From Piromyces finnis (lineage: Eukaryota > Neocallimastigomycota > Neocallimastigomycetes > Neocallimastigales > Neocallimastigaceae): DNA of 64,000 nucleotides. A model generated the notes under the pieces. It had not been told where the DNA came from. It did not search any database and saw only the letters and a program-made list of their open reading frames with translations. Below are positions 47,936-59,790 of this stretch, one piece after another; the first letter of the stretch is position 1; each line of letters starts with the position of its first letter. The DNA is taken from NCBI GenBank assembly GCA_002104945.1, contig MCFH01000084.1, forward strand, positions 62,001 through 126,000. Direction: 5' to 3'. Position numbers and translations under genes: made by a program.

Positions 47936-48353
47936 CCAAGCATCCATTGCGCAATGCTTGGATTTAATTCTTTCTACTCTCTCAGTACCATGAGCATGAG
48001 TAGACCCCCTTGAGAAATTACATTTATTAAATAAATGAAGGCACATTCCTAAGAGGGCACCAAGCATCCATTGCGCAATACTTGGATTTAATTCTTTCTA
48101 CTCTCTCAGTACCATGAGCATGAGTAGACCCCCTTGAGAAACTACATTTATTAAATAAATGAAGGCACGTTCCCAAGAGGGATGAGCATGAGTAGACCCC
48201 CTTGAGAAACTACATTTATTAAATAAATGAAGGCACGTTCCCAAGAGGGAATATTATTACTATCTCTACTGATATAGCATGAGTAGACCCCCTTGAGAAA
48301 CTACATTTATTAAATAAATGAAGGCACGTTCCCAAGAGGGACAAGGGGGTAGA
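47936..48353 (-). repeat. LINE-A 5' tandem monomers (copy 5 side)
   Basis: Complete 124-bp units start at 47936 and 48060, followed by shortened units (GAGTAGACCCCCTTGAGAAA recurring at about 48121, 48189 and 48280). The unit contains the hairpin CCAAGCAT/ATGCTTGG with ATTGCGCAAT in the loop. A 26-base piece of the LINE-A ORF (48250-48275) interrupts the last units. The array may act as a promoter, like monomers of mouse L1, or be a tandem target; neither is proven. Confidence 0.8.
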
Positions 48354-48420
48354 AACAATGAAAGCAGAGTTCTATTTCAAAGAAAAGGAACATTCCAAAT
48401 TTATTAAAAATTAATAAGAC
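48354..48420 (-). mobile_element. LINE-B reverse-transcriptase scrap
   Basis: Plus-strand AAACAATGAAAGCAGAGTTC, then TTCAAAGAAAAGGAACATTC, parallels 32605-32650 of the LINE-B relic. It is the counterpart of the LINE-B start at 22325 and is cut by the LINE-A monomers. Confidence 0.75.
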
Positions 48421-48893
48421 ATTTCCAAATATTATTGCTTAAACAAAAAACTCTTAAAACACAAATCGATCATATCTAAAAACCTAATTATTAAGCCTTT
48501 TAAAAAAATGCATTTCTCACATACAGCCAAATTATTAAATACTCAATTTTAAATCCACTTAAAAAAAATTATAATTAAACAAAAGCATTTAATTTACAAC
48601 ATAACCAAAAAATACCTATATATATTTTAATTTTTATCTTTATTAAAATTATATTAATAGAATTATTTCTATTTTTTCTATTTCAATACATTATTTTTAA
48701 GAATTTCAAATAATTTATTATTATTATATAAAATTCATTATTATTTTATATGTATTATTACTTAATTAAGAATATAATTTCAATAATTTTTAATTTATAT
48801 GAAATATATATTTTGTATTTACACTTTCGGATTATTAATTATTATAATCCATAATTTTAAACTAAATTAATTTAGGATTGCTTACTAATCAAC
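48421..48893 (-). repeat. 3' flank of symporter copy 3, shared with copy 2 flank
   Basis: Non-coding; the reverse complement of 21855-22324 with few differences. Confidence 0.85.
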
Positions 48894-50460
48894 AAATTTA
48901 AACTAATTTAAGTTAATTTAAGCATTTTTTTAGTTGCTTTATGATCATTTCATTCATACATTTATGCGATAAATTTATGCGTCATCAGCCTTGTGGTTAC
49001 GCTTTTCAATTTCCTTGTTGATTTCATCAATCTTTTCATCAGTTAATGAATAGAAGGAAATGATAATCATCATAACAATCATTAAAATAGCTGGAATAAT
49101 AGCAACATTCCAACGAATACATTCCTTAGTAGAATCGGCTTGGTGCTTCATCTTATAGAACCAACCAACGGAAGTATTGTGGATATTCATACAACAGAAA
49201 GCAGTAACGAAGTAGAAAGCAATAACACGTAATGGTCCGTTACGAATAAATTCAATCCATAAATCACTAACCTTAACATTTTCAGTTTCCTTGTCTTCCA
49301 TAACAACACGTTCCTTAGACTTAACGAAACAGAATACAAGAAGTAAGAAACCAACAACAGCGTAAAGAATCATAGCAGAGAACCAAGCCTTTGAATTAGT
49401 AGTGTAACCACTACCACCATCATTAGCTTCAAGGTCTGCATCGTAGTGGAAGAAGTAAAGGAGCCATCCTGGAATAGCACCACCAAGAGCAAAACCGGCC
49501 TTGAAGAAAATACCAGTAAGAGCATTGATAATACCGGCAATACGACGACCAGTAGTATATTCAGCATAAGAAATAACTTCTGGAACAATAGCCCACATGT
49601 AACCAGTAACAGTGGTAAGACCAGTTGACTTGATAAAGTTGGCAACTAACATCCAGACACTCTTATCAGAGTCGGCAAGACCCATTCTACTGAAGATGTA
49701 TAATAAGGCATAACCGATAATACCAATAACACCAAAGGAATAGAATAATCCCTTCTTACCAGTGAACTTCTTAATGTATGGAACAAATGGCATGATGACA
49801 AAACCTGGAAGAGCACCAATAAAGTTGAATAAAACAACATTCCAATCAATAGCTTGTTTGGAGAAGAGACCAGCAACAATTGGGAAACCAGTCCAGACAA
49901 ATAAACCACCAATGTTAGCCATAGTCATACGAATAGAGGTAAGAACTGTAATTTCTTGAGTATCTCTAGTCATTGAAGCATTTAAGGCACCGTATGGAAC
50001 GTTAGTAAGAGTGTAACACATTTGTAATAAAGTGTAGGTAATAGCGGCGTAAGTAATACTACCCTTGAAAATATCCCAGTAACAAAGAATAGCAAGAACA
50101 CATAATGGGAAACCAGCTGTAACTAAATAGGAACGGTACTTACCCCAACGTGGGTTGTGCTTATCAACAAAGGCACCAACAAATGGATCCCAAATAACAT
50201 CAAGTAAACGAACAACAAGCATAAGTGCACCTGATACAGCTGTTGCCTTCTTTGAATCATTACCAATAATATATACATTAGTGTAGTAGAATGCAATGAA
50301 ACCACTAACATTTTGGTAAATAAAGTTTTGTGCCATATCACCAGCACCATAACCAATTCTGGTTAACCATGAAAGCTTGAAAAAGCCATTGGCTTCGTCC
50401 TTTACTGTACTCATTTTTTTTCTTAAATTAACTTAAATGTAAAACTATTAGTTTAAATTT
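48894..50460. repeat. Symporter cassette 3 bounded by short inverted repeats
   Basis: Left arm 48894-48922 (29 bp, AAATTTAAACTAAT directly fused to TTAAGTTAATTTAAG) and right arm 50422-50460 (39 bp). The trailer between stop and arm differs from copies 1 and 2 but matches copy 4. Confidence 0.55.
48975..50414 (-). CDS. GPH-family sugar:cation symporter, copy 3
   Basis: This 479-residue protein is the most divergent of the four, with I67V, K331N and D340N relative to the others. I67 lies just before the cation-site helix motif R69/D72/D76, which is unchanged. The other two changes are in a polar loop (about 325-342). Intronless, same length, same leader block before the start. The 3' UTR groups it with copy 4, and the farther 3' flank groups it with copy 2. 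The role is membrane import of a pentoside or glycoside, substrate inferred. Confidence 0.93.
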   Translation of the reverse strand: MSTVKDEANGFFKLSWLTRIGYGAGDMAQNFIYQNVSGFIAFYYTNVYIIGNDSKKATAVSGALMLVVRLLDVIWDPFVGAFVDKHNPRWGKYRSYLVTAGFPLCVLAILCYWDIFKGSITYAAITYTLLQMCYTLTNVPYGALNASMTRDTQEITVLTSIRMTMANIGGLFVWTGFPIVAGLFSKQAIDWNVVLFNFIGALPGFVIMPFVPYIKKFTGKKGLFYSFGVIGIIGYALLYIFSRMGLADSDKSVWMLVANFIKSTGLTTVTGYMWAIVPEVISYAEYTTGRRIAGIINALTGIFFKAGFALGGAIPGWLLYFFHYDADLEANDGGSGYTTNSKAWFSAMILYAVVGFLLLVFCFVKSKERVVMEDKETENVKVSDLWIEFIRNGPLRVIAFYFVTAFCCMNIHNTSVGWFYKMKHQADSTKECIRWNVAIIPAILMIVMMIIISFYSLTDEKIDEINKEIEKRNHKADDA

Positions 50461-52995
50461 TAATTTTTTACTTAAATTATTATCTTAAAATATTAAGTAA
50501 TTTTATTACTTAATTTATTTTATTGAATATTAAAAAAATAGTCTTTTCGTTTTACTTTTATACTTCTTTTTTATTAAAAAACTTTTGTATATATTACATT
50601 ATTAATATAATATATATTTATTATTAAAAAAATAAATTAATTATTGTGTAATATATTAAAATTTACACAAATATTAACATAATATTTTATAATAAATTAT
50701 AAAATTATATATGTTTAAAAATATATTTTTTAAAGTTAAATATACCTTATTATGTTAAATAGCACAATAATGAAAAATGATGGTTTATAAATAATAAATA
50801 TAATTTATAATATCTATAAAAAAATATACATTTACACATATCATTTTTATAATTGCAATAATAAAAATAATTTTATAAATATTTATTCATTTATTCTAAT
50901 CTTTGATTAATAATTAAGTTAAAACTTACAAATCTGCTCCTATATTCAACTAATATTCAATCACATAGTAAATAGAGTTTATTTTTGGAAACTTTAATTT
51001 ATTATTTATTAAATTTTTAATTTATAATATTAAGCACTTTTTATTAAAATGAGTAAGGTCTATTCATTATTTTTATTAAATTGAATAATAGAAATGTAGA
51101 AAAATAAGTTATTTAAACGATATATTTATCTTTTAAATATATATACAATATATATTGTATAATTAATTAAAATAAATATTGAAAAATTAATCAAATATTG
51201 AATATATATGAATATATAAATCTTATTGAATGTAAATAAATTATTTATCTAAAAATAGAAAATAATTACACAATACAAAATTAAATTGATGTAATATATA
51301 TTATAACATTGATGAAATTTAATGTAAATAATTATTCTCATATATTACTTATAATAAATCATATATACATATAAAAAAAAAATTAACATCATTATATTAT
51401 TAACAGATTAGATCTTAATATTATTCTATTATTTTAAATGCTAACATGCATATATTTTTAAAATTTAATTCGATTGATAGTTATTATATCTATAGTATTA
51501 CATAAGAATAAGAAAATACATTTATTTTAATATTTTATGAAAAATCAAAGAAATTTAGTTTTTATTAATTTAAAACCTAAGAAGTGAATTACTTAATAAG
51601 AATCATTAATATAAAAATATTTATAATAAGCATTGTAACATTGTAACTCCACAATTATATTTATGGTAATATAAGTTTACTAATGAAGTAAATTTTTTTT
51701 TACTTTCTTAAAATAATTAATAACAATATTAATTCAAAAAAAGTTTATTTTTATAAATTTTTAATTTAAAATTTAATTAGTGATTGTAAACTCTATTATA
51801 TATTAAATCAGATCAAATCAAATGTCATTATTGGATGAACAAAATAATAAGGGAATTTAATCAAAATGTAAACTTTATTTTATATTAAGAAATTGTTTTA
51901 ATTCATCCTTATTTTATGTTAAATTAAACTTTGCTAATCAAGATAAATAAAGATATATGTATAACGGTAAAGTAATGATTTAATAATAAATAAACTTTTT
52001 ACTTTAATTTTAAAATGATATATTTAATAATTACGTAACTATGGTTAATGGATGAATTATTATTATTATAATCATAATGTAAAAAAAAAGTAAACTGTAA
52101 TTAAAGAAAAATTAAGATTTTCTTTGATTTATAAAAAATAAATGTAATAAAGAAGGTAACTATAAGGAAAATGTTTATATGAATCTTTTTTTATGAAATA
52201 ATGTAATATATTTTATTAATTAATAATTAGTAATGTACAACTAATATTTATCAAAATTCCTATCCTCAAATATATTAATACATTGGCGTTTATTTTGTTC
52301 ATTCTCCAGTCAAATAATAAAATATAAAAGAAAAAAGAAATAAAAATTTTATTAATTTAATAATGAATCATTTTAGGAAATATTTCATAAAATTAAAAAT
52401 TGTGTTAATAAATACAATTTATTATATTTTAAAAATTATTGGAGAGGTTTTTTTAAGAAATTTAGAAAATTATGTTAATTTTTTTATTAAATAGAATATT
52501 CAAAAGAATTTTGTTAATGTTTATTTAAAAATTTTGTTAATTAATAAATATTGCATTTATAATAAAAGCATTTGAATAAACACTTTATTTCCTTTTCATG
52601 GAGATATATTAAAATAATCATACTTAAAGCAAATGTTTAACAATAGTATTATCATTTTAAAAAAGATTAAAATTATGACTTTAATCGATACTTGTTAAAG
52701 TTAAAATTTTATTAAAAAGTAGTAACCTCCTAGATATAGTTAGATAAATTAAATTTAAAAATTTTTTATGGAAAAATTAAAAAGAAATTCAATTAAAGAA
52801 ACTTGATTTTAATTATTTTTTTAATTTTGTTATATTCTTTGTTATTATAAATATTAAGAAGTAAAAAAAAAAAATAAAGTTCTTTTCACTTTTTTTTTTT
52901 TTTTTTTTTTTTAATTAAAAAAATAATATTTATATTGCCATTTTGGAGGAATGAGGAATTTATTGTTATTATATAATAAAGAAAATAAAAATTGA
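50461..52995. other. AT-rich intergenic region
   Basis: About 2.5 kb of A/T-rich DNA with no open frame showing protein-like composition, no repeat of note and no RNA gene recognised. A T-run lies at about 52889-52912. Confidence 0.65.
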
Positions 52996-55900
52996 GATAC
53001 AGCTCGGTTCACTTTACTCAGATTTTGTGGAACGACTTATATACTTTATTTATAAATTATTAAAATACATTTTTAATATTTTTATATATGATCGTAAGAA
53101 TATCTTTTCCTAATTATTATAATCTTAAATAAAGTTTTATTTATATTTTCTACTAATTTAACTATAAAGTTTGTGTTTGTTTATCTGTTTATATTAAATA
53201 CTATAATACTTTATGATATGAAATTAATATGTCTAGCTACATATTCGTCCTATTTAAAATAATTTTTATTATTTAAAATATTCAATTTCATATTTAAAAA
53301 TTTATATCAAATATTTTATAATAATAATAATATAATAATTGATATATATTAATTATAGAATTAATGTACATATTTCATCATATTCTTATATATTAATATA
53401 TATATTAGTATATCATTCATATTGTTAAATGTAGAGTTACATTTTATTGTAATATTAATTTGTATTACATTATTATAGTAATATTTCATTTAAATATATT
53501 GTAAAATATATTGTATTATATTATATTTAATTATTTTCATATATTATGAATGCACTATATTATATAATTGACATTCAATTATATTTAATTATAGGAATTT
53601 TATAATATAAAGATATTCACGTATAATAATTAATTAGAGGTTTTTATATAAATAAATTAAAATAGTCATGTAATAACGTGACTAATAGCAATTGAGGCGT
53701 AGAGATATTCACAAGATAAAATAAATTTAAGTGATAACATAAATTTATTAATTATAAATTTAAATAATAAAAACATAAAATTATAACATAATTTTATGTT
53801 ATATAAATAATTTCTTTTGTTTATTATTTTTATTTCTAATGTTTTATATTTATATTTTATTATATTTTTATTATACTTTAATATTTTTATACTTTTTATA
53901 CTAGTTTATTATAAATTATTAATTAAACAAACAAAATGTAATTTTGTAATTTATAATATTAAAAGATGATATGAAATACTATATAAAACTCTAATTATTA
54001 ATAAAATTATTTTATTAATAATTACATAAAATAAATTAAAATAGTCATGTAATTACGTGACTAAAATAATTGAGGCGTAAGTAAATTCACAAGATAAAAT
54101 AAATTAAGTGATAGCATAAATTTATTTTATTAATTTAAATACTTAAAAAACATAAAATTATAACATAATTTTTTGTTATGTAAATAATTTCTTTTATTTA
54201 TTATTTATTATTTTTATTTATAATATTTTATATTTTATATTTATTTTATTATATTTTTATTATACTTTAATAAATATTTTTATACTAGTTATTATATATT
54301 TATTAATTAAACAAACAAAATATAGTTTATACTTATTAAAAGATGTATAAATGTATTATTATTTCTTGTAATTAATTCTTTGCTTCTTTGTTATATTATA
54401 GCCAAATTTATATTTAATAAAATTAATTTTAAAAACATTAATACATAAAGTTTCCCCCTAAAAAGGAAATAGAACCGAGTTATATCAAAGATATATAAAT
54501 GTATTTATTATTTCATTTATATTTAATTCTTTTATTGCCAAATGATAATATTTAATAAAAATTAATTTAAAAATTTATACAAAAAAATCACACATGGGTG
54601 ACAAAGATAAAAAAGTAAATATTTTAAAATAAAAAATGGGAGAAACTTTCTTACCAAAGTAAACTATTAAAGGGAGATGTGATAAATAAAATTATACTTT
54701 TGTTTTTGTTGATTTTTATTGAAAGTAGTAAAAGATGGTAAAAGAGTAATATTTTTTGGGTTTATTTGTTATATTTTCTATTATACTAAAATCTAATTAT
54801 AAATTTTTATTTATTTTCATTCTTCCATCTTTAATAATTTCCATTTTAGAAAGATGTTATAAAATGGAATAAAAATATAAAAACTTTATTTAATAATATA
54901 ATTAAATATTACTATAAATGTTATATAAGCATAGATTAAAGTAAGATTAGAATAGATTATAATGTAGTTATATTTTAAATCATGTGATATATAAAGTGAT
55001 ATATGTTTCTTTTATGTTGTATTAAGAACAATAATATTATATTTTTCTCAGTTTATTATATTAAGTGAAAATATATTATAATTTGATATAAAATGAACAT
55101 AAAAACCTTAATTAATAATATTGTGATATAAATTTTATTAATAAATAATTTTATTAATAAAGTTAACAAAAAGAAAAAGTTCCATTTTAAAGTTATATAA
55201 TAAGATGTAAGGACATGTGATAATAAAAATAAAATAAAATAAATAAAAAAATAACTATCTCTACAACACGTAGACATTACGTTTACAATACTTTTAATAT
55301 TTTATGTTTTTATAAGTTAGTCACACAAATATAATTAATATCAAAATAATAATGTAGTTTTTAGTACATTTCATTTAGTACATTAATGTATTTATCATAT
55401 TTTATAATCATGTGATAAATTAAATGATACGGGTTAATTTTATGTAGAAAGAATTAAACTTTAAATAATATATGTTTTATTAATAATTTTATTTATTACG
55501 TTCCAACTAAAAAGTTCTGTCGTTGTCAAATATTAAAATTCTAACTAAAACAAGAAGTCCTTTTTAATAATATTTATTCTAATCTATTTATACTAATGAG
55601 GCTTACTTTATAATTAATTGTCCAATTATAAGGCTGGAACTATATGGATTCTACATCTACATTATTCCTTTACAGTACATGATATTACATTTGTCATACA
55701 TTTTCATTACATTCTTGTACATTGTAGAAACAATTAATATTATAATAAAACTATATAAATTTAATATTAGGAAAAATTACTAATATAATAATATGTTCAA
55801 GTCACATATTATTTTTATATCATAAAGTATTTAAATTATAGCATTTAATATTAACAGATAAGCAAACAAATTTTATAGTTAAATTAGTAGAAAATATAAT

Positions 55901-56040
55901 AAATAAACCTTTATTTAAGAATATGATAGTTAGTAAAAGATATTCTTACGATCATATAATATTAAGTATTTTAATAATTTATAAATAAAGTATATAAGTC
56001 ATCCCACAAATCTTGAGTGTATTGAACCGAGTTGTATCAA
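52996..56040. mobile_element. Candidate TIR element, about 3.04 kb, no coding capacity seen
   Basis: Left (52996-about 53235) and right (about 55805-56040) ends are inverted copies of about 240 bp. Shared landmarks from the outside are CTCGGTTCA, GACTTATATACTTTATTTAT, ATGATCGTAAGAATATCTTT and TTTCTACTAATTTAACTATA. The interior is AT-rich and holds a diverged direct repeat (53652-53940 and 54031-54322). The end motif GAACCGAGTTATATCAAA also occurs inside at about 54472. No transposase is visible, so a non-autonomous DNA element or a large palindromic duplication are both possible. Confidence 0.5.
53652..54322. repeat. Diverged direct repeat, about 290 bp, offset about 380
   Basis: Both copies begin AAATTAAAATAGTCATGTAA, include a near-palindrome GTCATGTAATTACGTGAC (one mismatch) and AATTGAGGCGTA, and end AATTAAACAAACAAAATRTA. 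Confidence 0.8.
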
Positions 56041-56827
56041 ATTAAAAGTAACTTTTCTTACCTAATAATTTCACTTCTATAATTATTTATATATTTTCAT
56101 ATTAATTATAAAACATAAATAATTTTATATTATAAAATTCCAATAACTAAATATAATTGAATATCAATTATATAATATATTTTATTCATAATATATGGGT
56201 AATAATTAAACACTAAATTATTTGATTTTACTTTTCATTAAATATTTAAATTGGTAAAAAATTTGAATCAAGAATGTCGACACCAGAAAGCTTGTGAATA
56301 GTATTTTTACATGATGTAGAGTGATTCAGTCTCTTACAAGAAATAATACATTAAAGATAATAGATATAATAATTTCAAAAGATATTTTATTTATAATTTC
56401 ATTTTTAAATACTGGAAACATTCAAAATAATATCATTTATAGAAAAGCAACTACAACAGCATTTACTCATTATACTACTAACCAGATTTTTAAAAAATAA
56501 GACTTATATCATAATTAATACAAAACACATTATTATATATTTTTAATAATTACTATATTTTATTATTTTATTATATATAATATTACCATTATAAAATATA
56601 TATTTTTAATTAATATTATTATTTTATTTTTATTATATTTATTTAAAATATCTTAATAATAGTCTATAATATATAATATATTATATTTTATCTTTTTAAT
56701 AATATTTAACATTACATTACTTTTTTTTTTTTTGTTATTTACATTTTTCATTATTCTTATTAATTTAAACTAATTTAAATGATTTAATTTTTTATTATTA
56801 TTTTCTATCATTATATTCATCATTATT
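56041..56827. other. AT-rich flank of symporter copy 4
   Basis: Contains a LINE-A 5' UTR scrap (56227-56350). From about 56600 it holds sequence matching the 3' flank of symporter copy 1 (16620-17050). No gene. Confidence 0.75.
56227..56350 (-). mobile_element. LINE-A 5' UTR scrap
   Basis: TGAATCAAGAATGTCGACAC and CAGAAAGCTTGTGAATAGTA match 41090-41130 and 47578-47620 in the 5' UTRs of copies 3 and 5. Both ends are cut with no poly(A), so it was probably carried here by recombination rather than inserted as a normal LINE copy. Confidence 0.85.
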
Positions 56828-58396
56828 AAACTAATTTAAATTTAAGTTAATTTAAGCATTTTTTTAGTTGCTTTATGATCATTTCATTCATACATTTATG
56901 CGATAAATTTATGCGTCATCAGCCTTGTGGTTACGCTTTTCAATTTCCTTGTTGATTTCATCAATCTTTTCATCAGTTAATGAATAGAAGGAAATGATAA
57001 TCATCATAACAATCATTAAAATAGCTGGAATAATAGCAACATTCCAACGAATACATTCCTTAGTAGAATCGGCTTGGTGCTTCATCTTGTAGAACCAACC
57101 AACGGAAGTATTGTGGATATTCATACAACAGAAAGCAGTAACGAAGTAGAAAGCAATAACACGTAATGGTCCGTTACGAATAAATTCAATCCATAAATCA
57201 CTAACCTTAACATTTTCAGTTTCCTTGTCTTCCATAACAACACGTTCCTTAGACTTAACGAAACAGAATACAAGAAGTAAGAAACCAACAACAGCGTAAA
57301 GAATCATAGCAGAGAACCAAGCCTTTGAATCAGTAGTATAACCACTACCACCATCCTTAGCTTCAAGGTCTGCATCGTAGTGGAAGAAGTAAAGGAGCCA
57401 TCCTGGAATAGCACCACCAAGAGCAAAACCGGCCTTGAAGAAAATACCAGTAAGAGCATTGATAATACCGGCAATACGACGACCAGTAGTATATTCAGCA
57501 TAAGAAATAACTTCTGGAACAATAGCCCACATGTAACCAGTAACAGTGGTAAGACCAGTTGACTTGATAAAGTTGGCAACTAACATCCAGACGCTCTTAT
57601 CAGAGTCGGCAAGACCCATTCTACTGAAGATGTATAATAAGGCATAACCGATAATACCAATGACACCAAAGGAATAGAATAATCCCTTCTTACCAGTGAA
57701 CTTCTTAATGTATGGAACAAATGGCATGATGACAAAACCTGGAAGAGCACCAATAAAGTTGAATAAAACAACATTCCAATCAATAGCTTGTTTGGAGAAG
57801 AGACCAGCAACAATTGGGAAACCAGTCCAGACAAATAAACCACCAATGTTAGCCATAGTCATACGAATAGAGGTAAGAACTGTAATTTCTTGAGTATCTC
57901 TAGTCATTGAAGCATTTAAGGCACCGTATGGAACGTTAGTAAGAGTGTAACACATTTGTAATAAAGTGTAGGTAATAGCGGCGTAAGTAATACTACCCTT
58001 GAAAATATCCCAGTAACAAAGAATAGCAAGAACACATAATGGGAAACCAGCTGTTACTAAATAGGAACGGTACTTACCCCAACGTGGGTTGTGCTTATCA
58101 ACAAAGGCACCAACAAATGGATCCCAAATAACATCAAGTAAACGAACAATAAGCATAAGTGCACCTGATACAGCTGTTGCCTTCTTTGAATCATTACCAA
58201 TAATATATACATTAGTGTAGTAGAATGCAATGAAACCACTAACATTTTGGTAAATAAAGTTTTGTGCCATATCACCAGCACCATAACCAATTCTGGTTAA
58301 CCATGAAAGCTTGAAAAAGCCATTGGCTTCGTCCTTTACTGTACTCATTTTTTTTTCTTAAATTAACTTAAATGTAAAACTATTAGTTTAAAATTT
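56828..58396. repeat. Symporter cassette 4 bounded by short inverted repeats
   Basis: Left arm about 56828-56856 (AAACTAATTTAAATTTAAGTT and the inner AAGTTAATTTAAG block; the outermost AAATTT is altered) and right arm about 58357-58396. Confidence 0.5.
56909..58348 (-). CDS. GPH-family sugar:cation symporter, copy 4
   Basis: The 479-residue protein is identical to copies 1 and 2, although the DNA has several silent differences (some shared with copy 3, for example near the N-terminus). This suggests purifying selection on the protein, gene conversion, or both. R69/D72/D76, WGKYR and all membrane segments are intact. The leader (about 160 bp) resembles copies 1 and 2, the trailer resembles copy 3. 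It lies about 4.1 kb from xylulokinase on the same strand. The substrate is probably a pentose or xyloside, by context only. Confidence 0.93.
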   Translation of the reverse strand: MSTVKDEANGFFKLSWLTRIGYGAGDMAQNFIYQNVSGFIAFYYTNVYIIGNDSKKATAVSGALMLIVRLLDVIWDPFVGAFVDKHNPRWGKYRSYLVTAGFPLCVLAILCYWDIFKGSITYAAITYTLLQMCYTLTNVPYGALNASMTRDTQEITVLTSIRMTMANIGGLFVWTGFPIVAGLFSKQAIDWNVVLFNFIGALPGFVIMPFVPYIKKFTGKKGLFYSFGVIGIIGYALLYIFSRMGLADSDKSVWMLVANFIKSTGLTTVTGYMWAIVPEVISYAEYTTGRRIAGIINALTGIFFKAGFALGGAIPGWLLYFFHYDADLEAKDGGSGYTTDSKAWFSAMILYAVVGFLLLVFCFVKSKERVVMEDKETENVKVSDLWIEFIRNGPLRVIAFYFVTAFCCMNIHNTSVGWFYKMKHQADSTKECIRWNVAIIPAILMIVMMIIISFYSLTDEKIDEINKEIEKRNHKADDA

Positions 58397-59459
58397 AACT
58401 TTTTTTTAATTATTTTATATACTACTTAAATTATTTTATTTTTTTAAATATTAAGTAATTATATTACTTATTATTTATGTTTTTTAAAATTCAGTCTTCT
58501 TTTTTCGCTTTTATACATTTCAACTGTTGTATAATTTTATTTAATAATTTTATTAAAAAACAATAACAAAAAATAATATTTAATTTTTATTATAAATTTA
58601 AATTAAATATATATTGTATTTATATTAATAATTAATTTATATAATGTAATTATAATAATATTTAATTTATATTGTATTACATAGGAATAGTAAACTTACA
58701 TTGTACTACATATTAAAATTTACACATTAATATAATAAATTAAGATATTTTTAATATAGAAATTTTTAAAATAAAAAAGTAATAATGTGGAGTTTAATAT
58801 TATAATACCAAAAAACAAAAGTACAAAAGTTAAATTTAAGGAACATATTAAAATATTCTAAATATATAATGTATACAATGTCTATATTTATAGAAAAAGT
58901 TTATTGTATTAAAAGTATTAATTAATATTTTGTAGATGGTAGATGGAAATGATTTTTTGATAGATTGCACAAAAAATGTAATATAAAATAATATATAAAT
59001 AAAAATATAGAATATATAAAACAATAATTAGATTTAATCTAAAATTCTATTTATCATTTATTATTATCTTTTTAATATTATCATAAATAAAAGATAAATA
59101 GAATATTAATTAGTAAAGTGTATAATGTACATAAAATTAATATGCCTTCGTTTATAATTTGTTAATAATGATATGCATTTATGCCTATTTAAATTTGAAC
59201 TATTTTTATATTTTTTCTATGACATGAATGATGAAATGATAAAATGATGCATGACATATCATTTCATAAATACTTGAATCATAGGGGTTAAGTATAATTA
59301 AACTTTATCACATTATTTATAAAATAAAATATAATTATAACAATATCAAATTAAGTTATATTTATATAAGATTCTAATACTTTTACCTTTTTTATATTAT
59401 TTTTTAATTTATTATATATTACTACTAACAAAGATATTATAATGCAAATGATGGTTATC
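58397..59459. other. 5' flank of symporter copy 4, AT-rich
   Basis: About 58505-58790 is a diverged member of the 349-bp repeat seen in the spacer of the inverted duplication. Further out, 58960-59040 matches the reverse complement of about 19260-19340. No gene recognised. Confidence 0.7.
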
Positions 59460-59790
59460 AAAGCGGTTAAATTAGATATTTGTAATTATTTTAATATTGT
59501 TAATTAAAGAAATTGTTTTATTTTTACAATAAATAATTTTTAAATAATAATTAGATTGAAATAGGCAAAATAATAAAAAAAAATGAACTATTTTAATATT
59601 GAATAGAAATTTTATTATTAGATTTAAAGCGGTTAAATTAGATATTTGTAATTATTTTAATATTGTTAATTAAAGAAATTGTTTTATTTTTACAATAAAT
59701 AATTTTTAAATAATAATTAGATTGAAATAGGCAAAATAATAAAAAAAAATGAACTATTTTAATATTGAATAGAAATTTTATTATTAGATT
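59460..59790. repeat. 166-bp tandem duplication
   Basis: Units begin AAAGCGGTTAAATTAGATAT at 59460 and 59626 and look identical apart from the last bases. No coding content. Confidence 0.92.

Larger units (their letters stand above)
42465..48353 (-). mobile_element. LINE-A copy 5, full length with longest monomer array
   Basis: A 59-base poly(T) (42465-42523), 3' UTR, intact ORF (42763-47289), 5' UTR to about 47935 and monomers to 48353. The long homogeneous tail suggests a very recent insertion. It is inserted head-to-tail upstream of copy 4. Confidence 0.92.

Noticed and set aside
55056-55277. 73-codon minus-strand frame with hydrophobic product
   Set aside because: Composition is that expected of random AT-rich DNA; it lies inside the candidate TIR element, with no motif.
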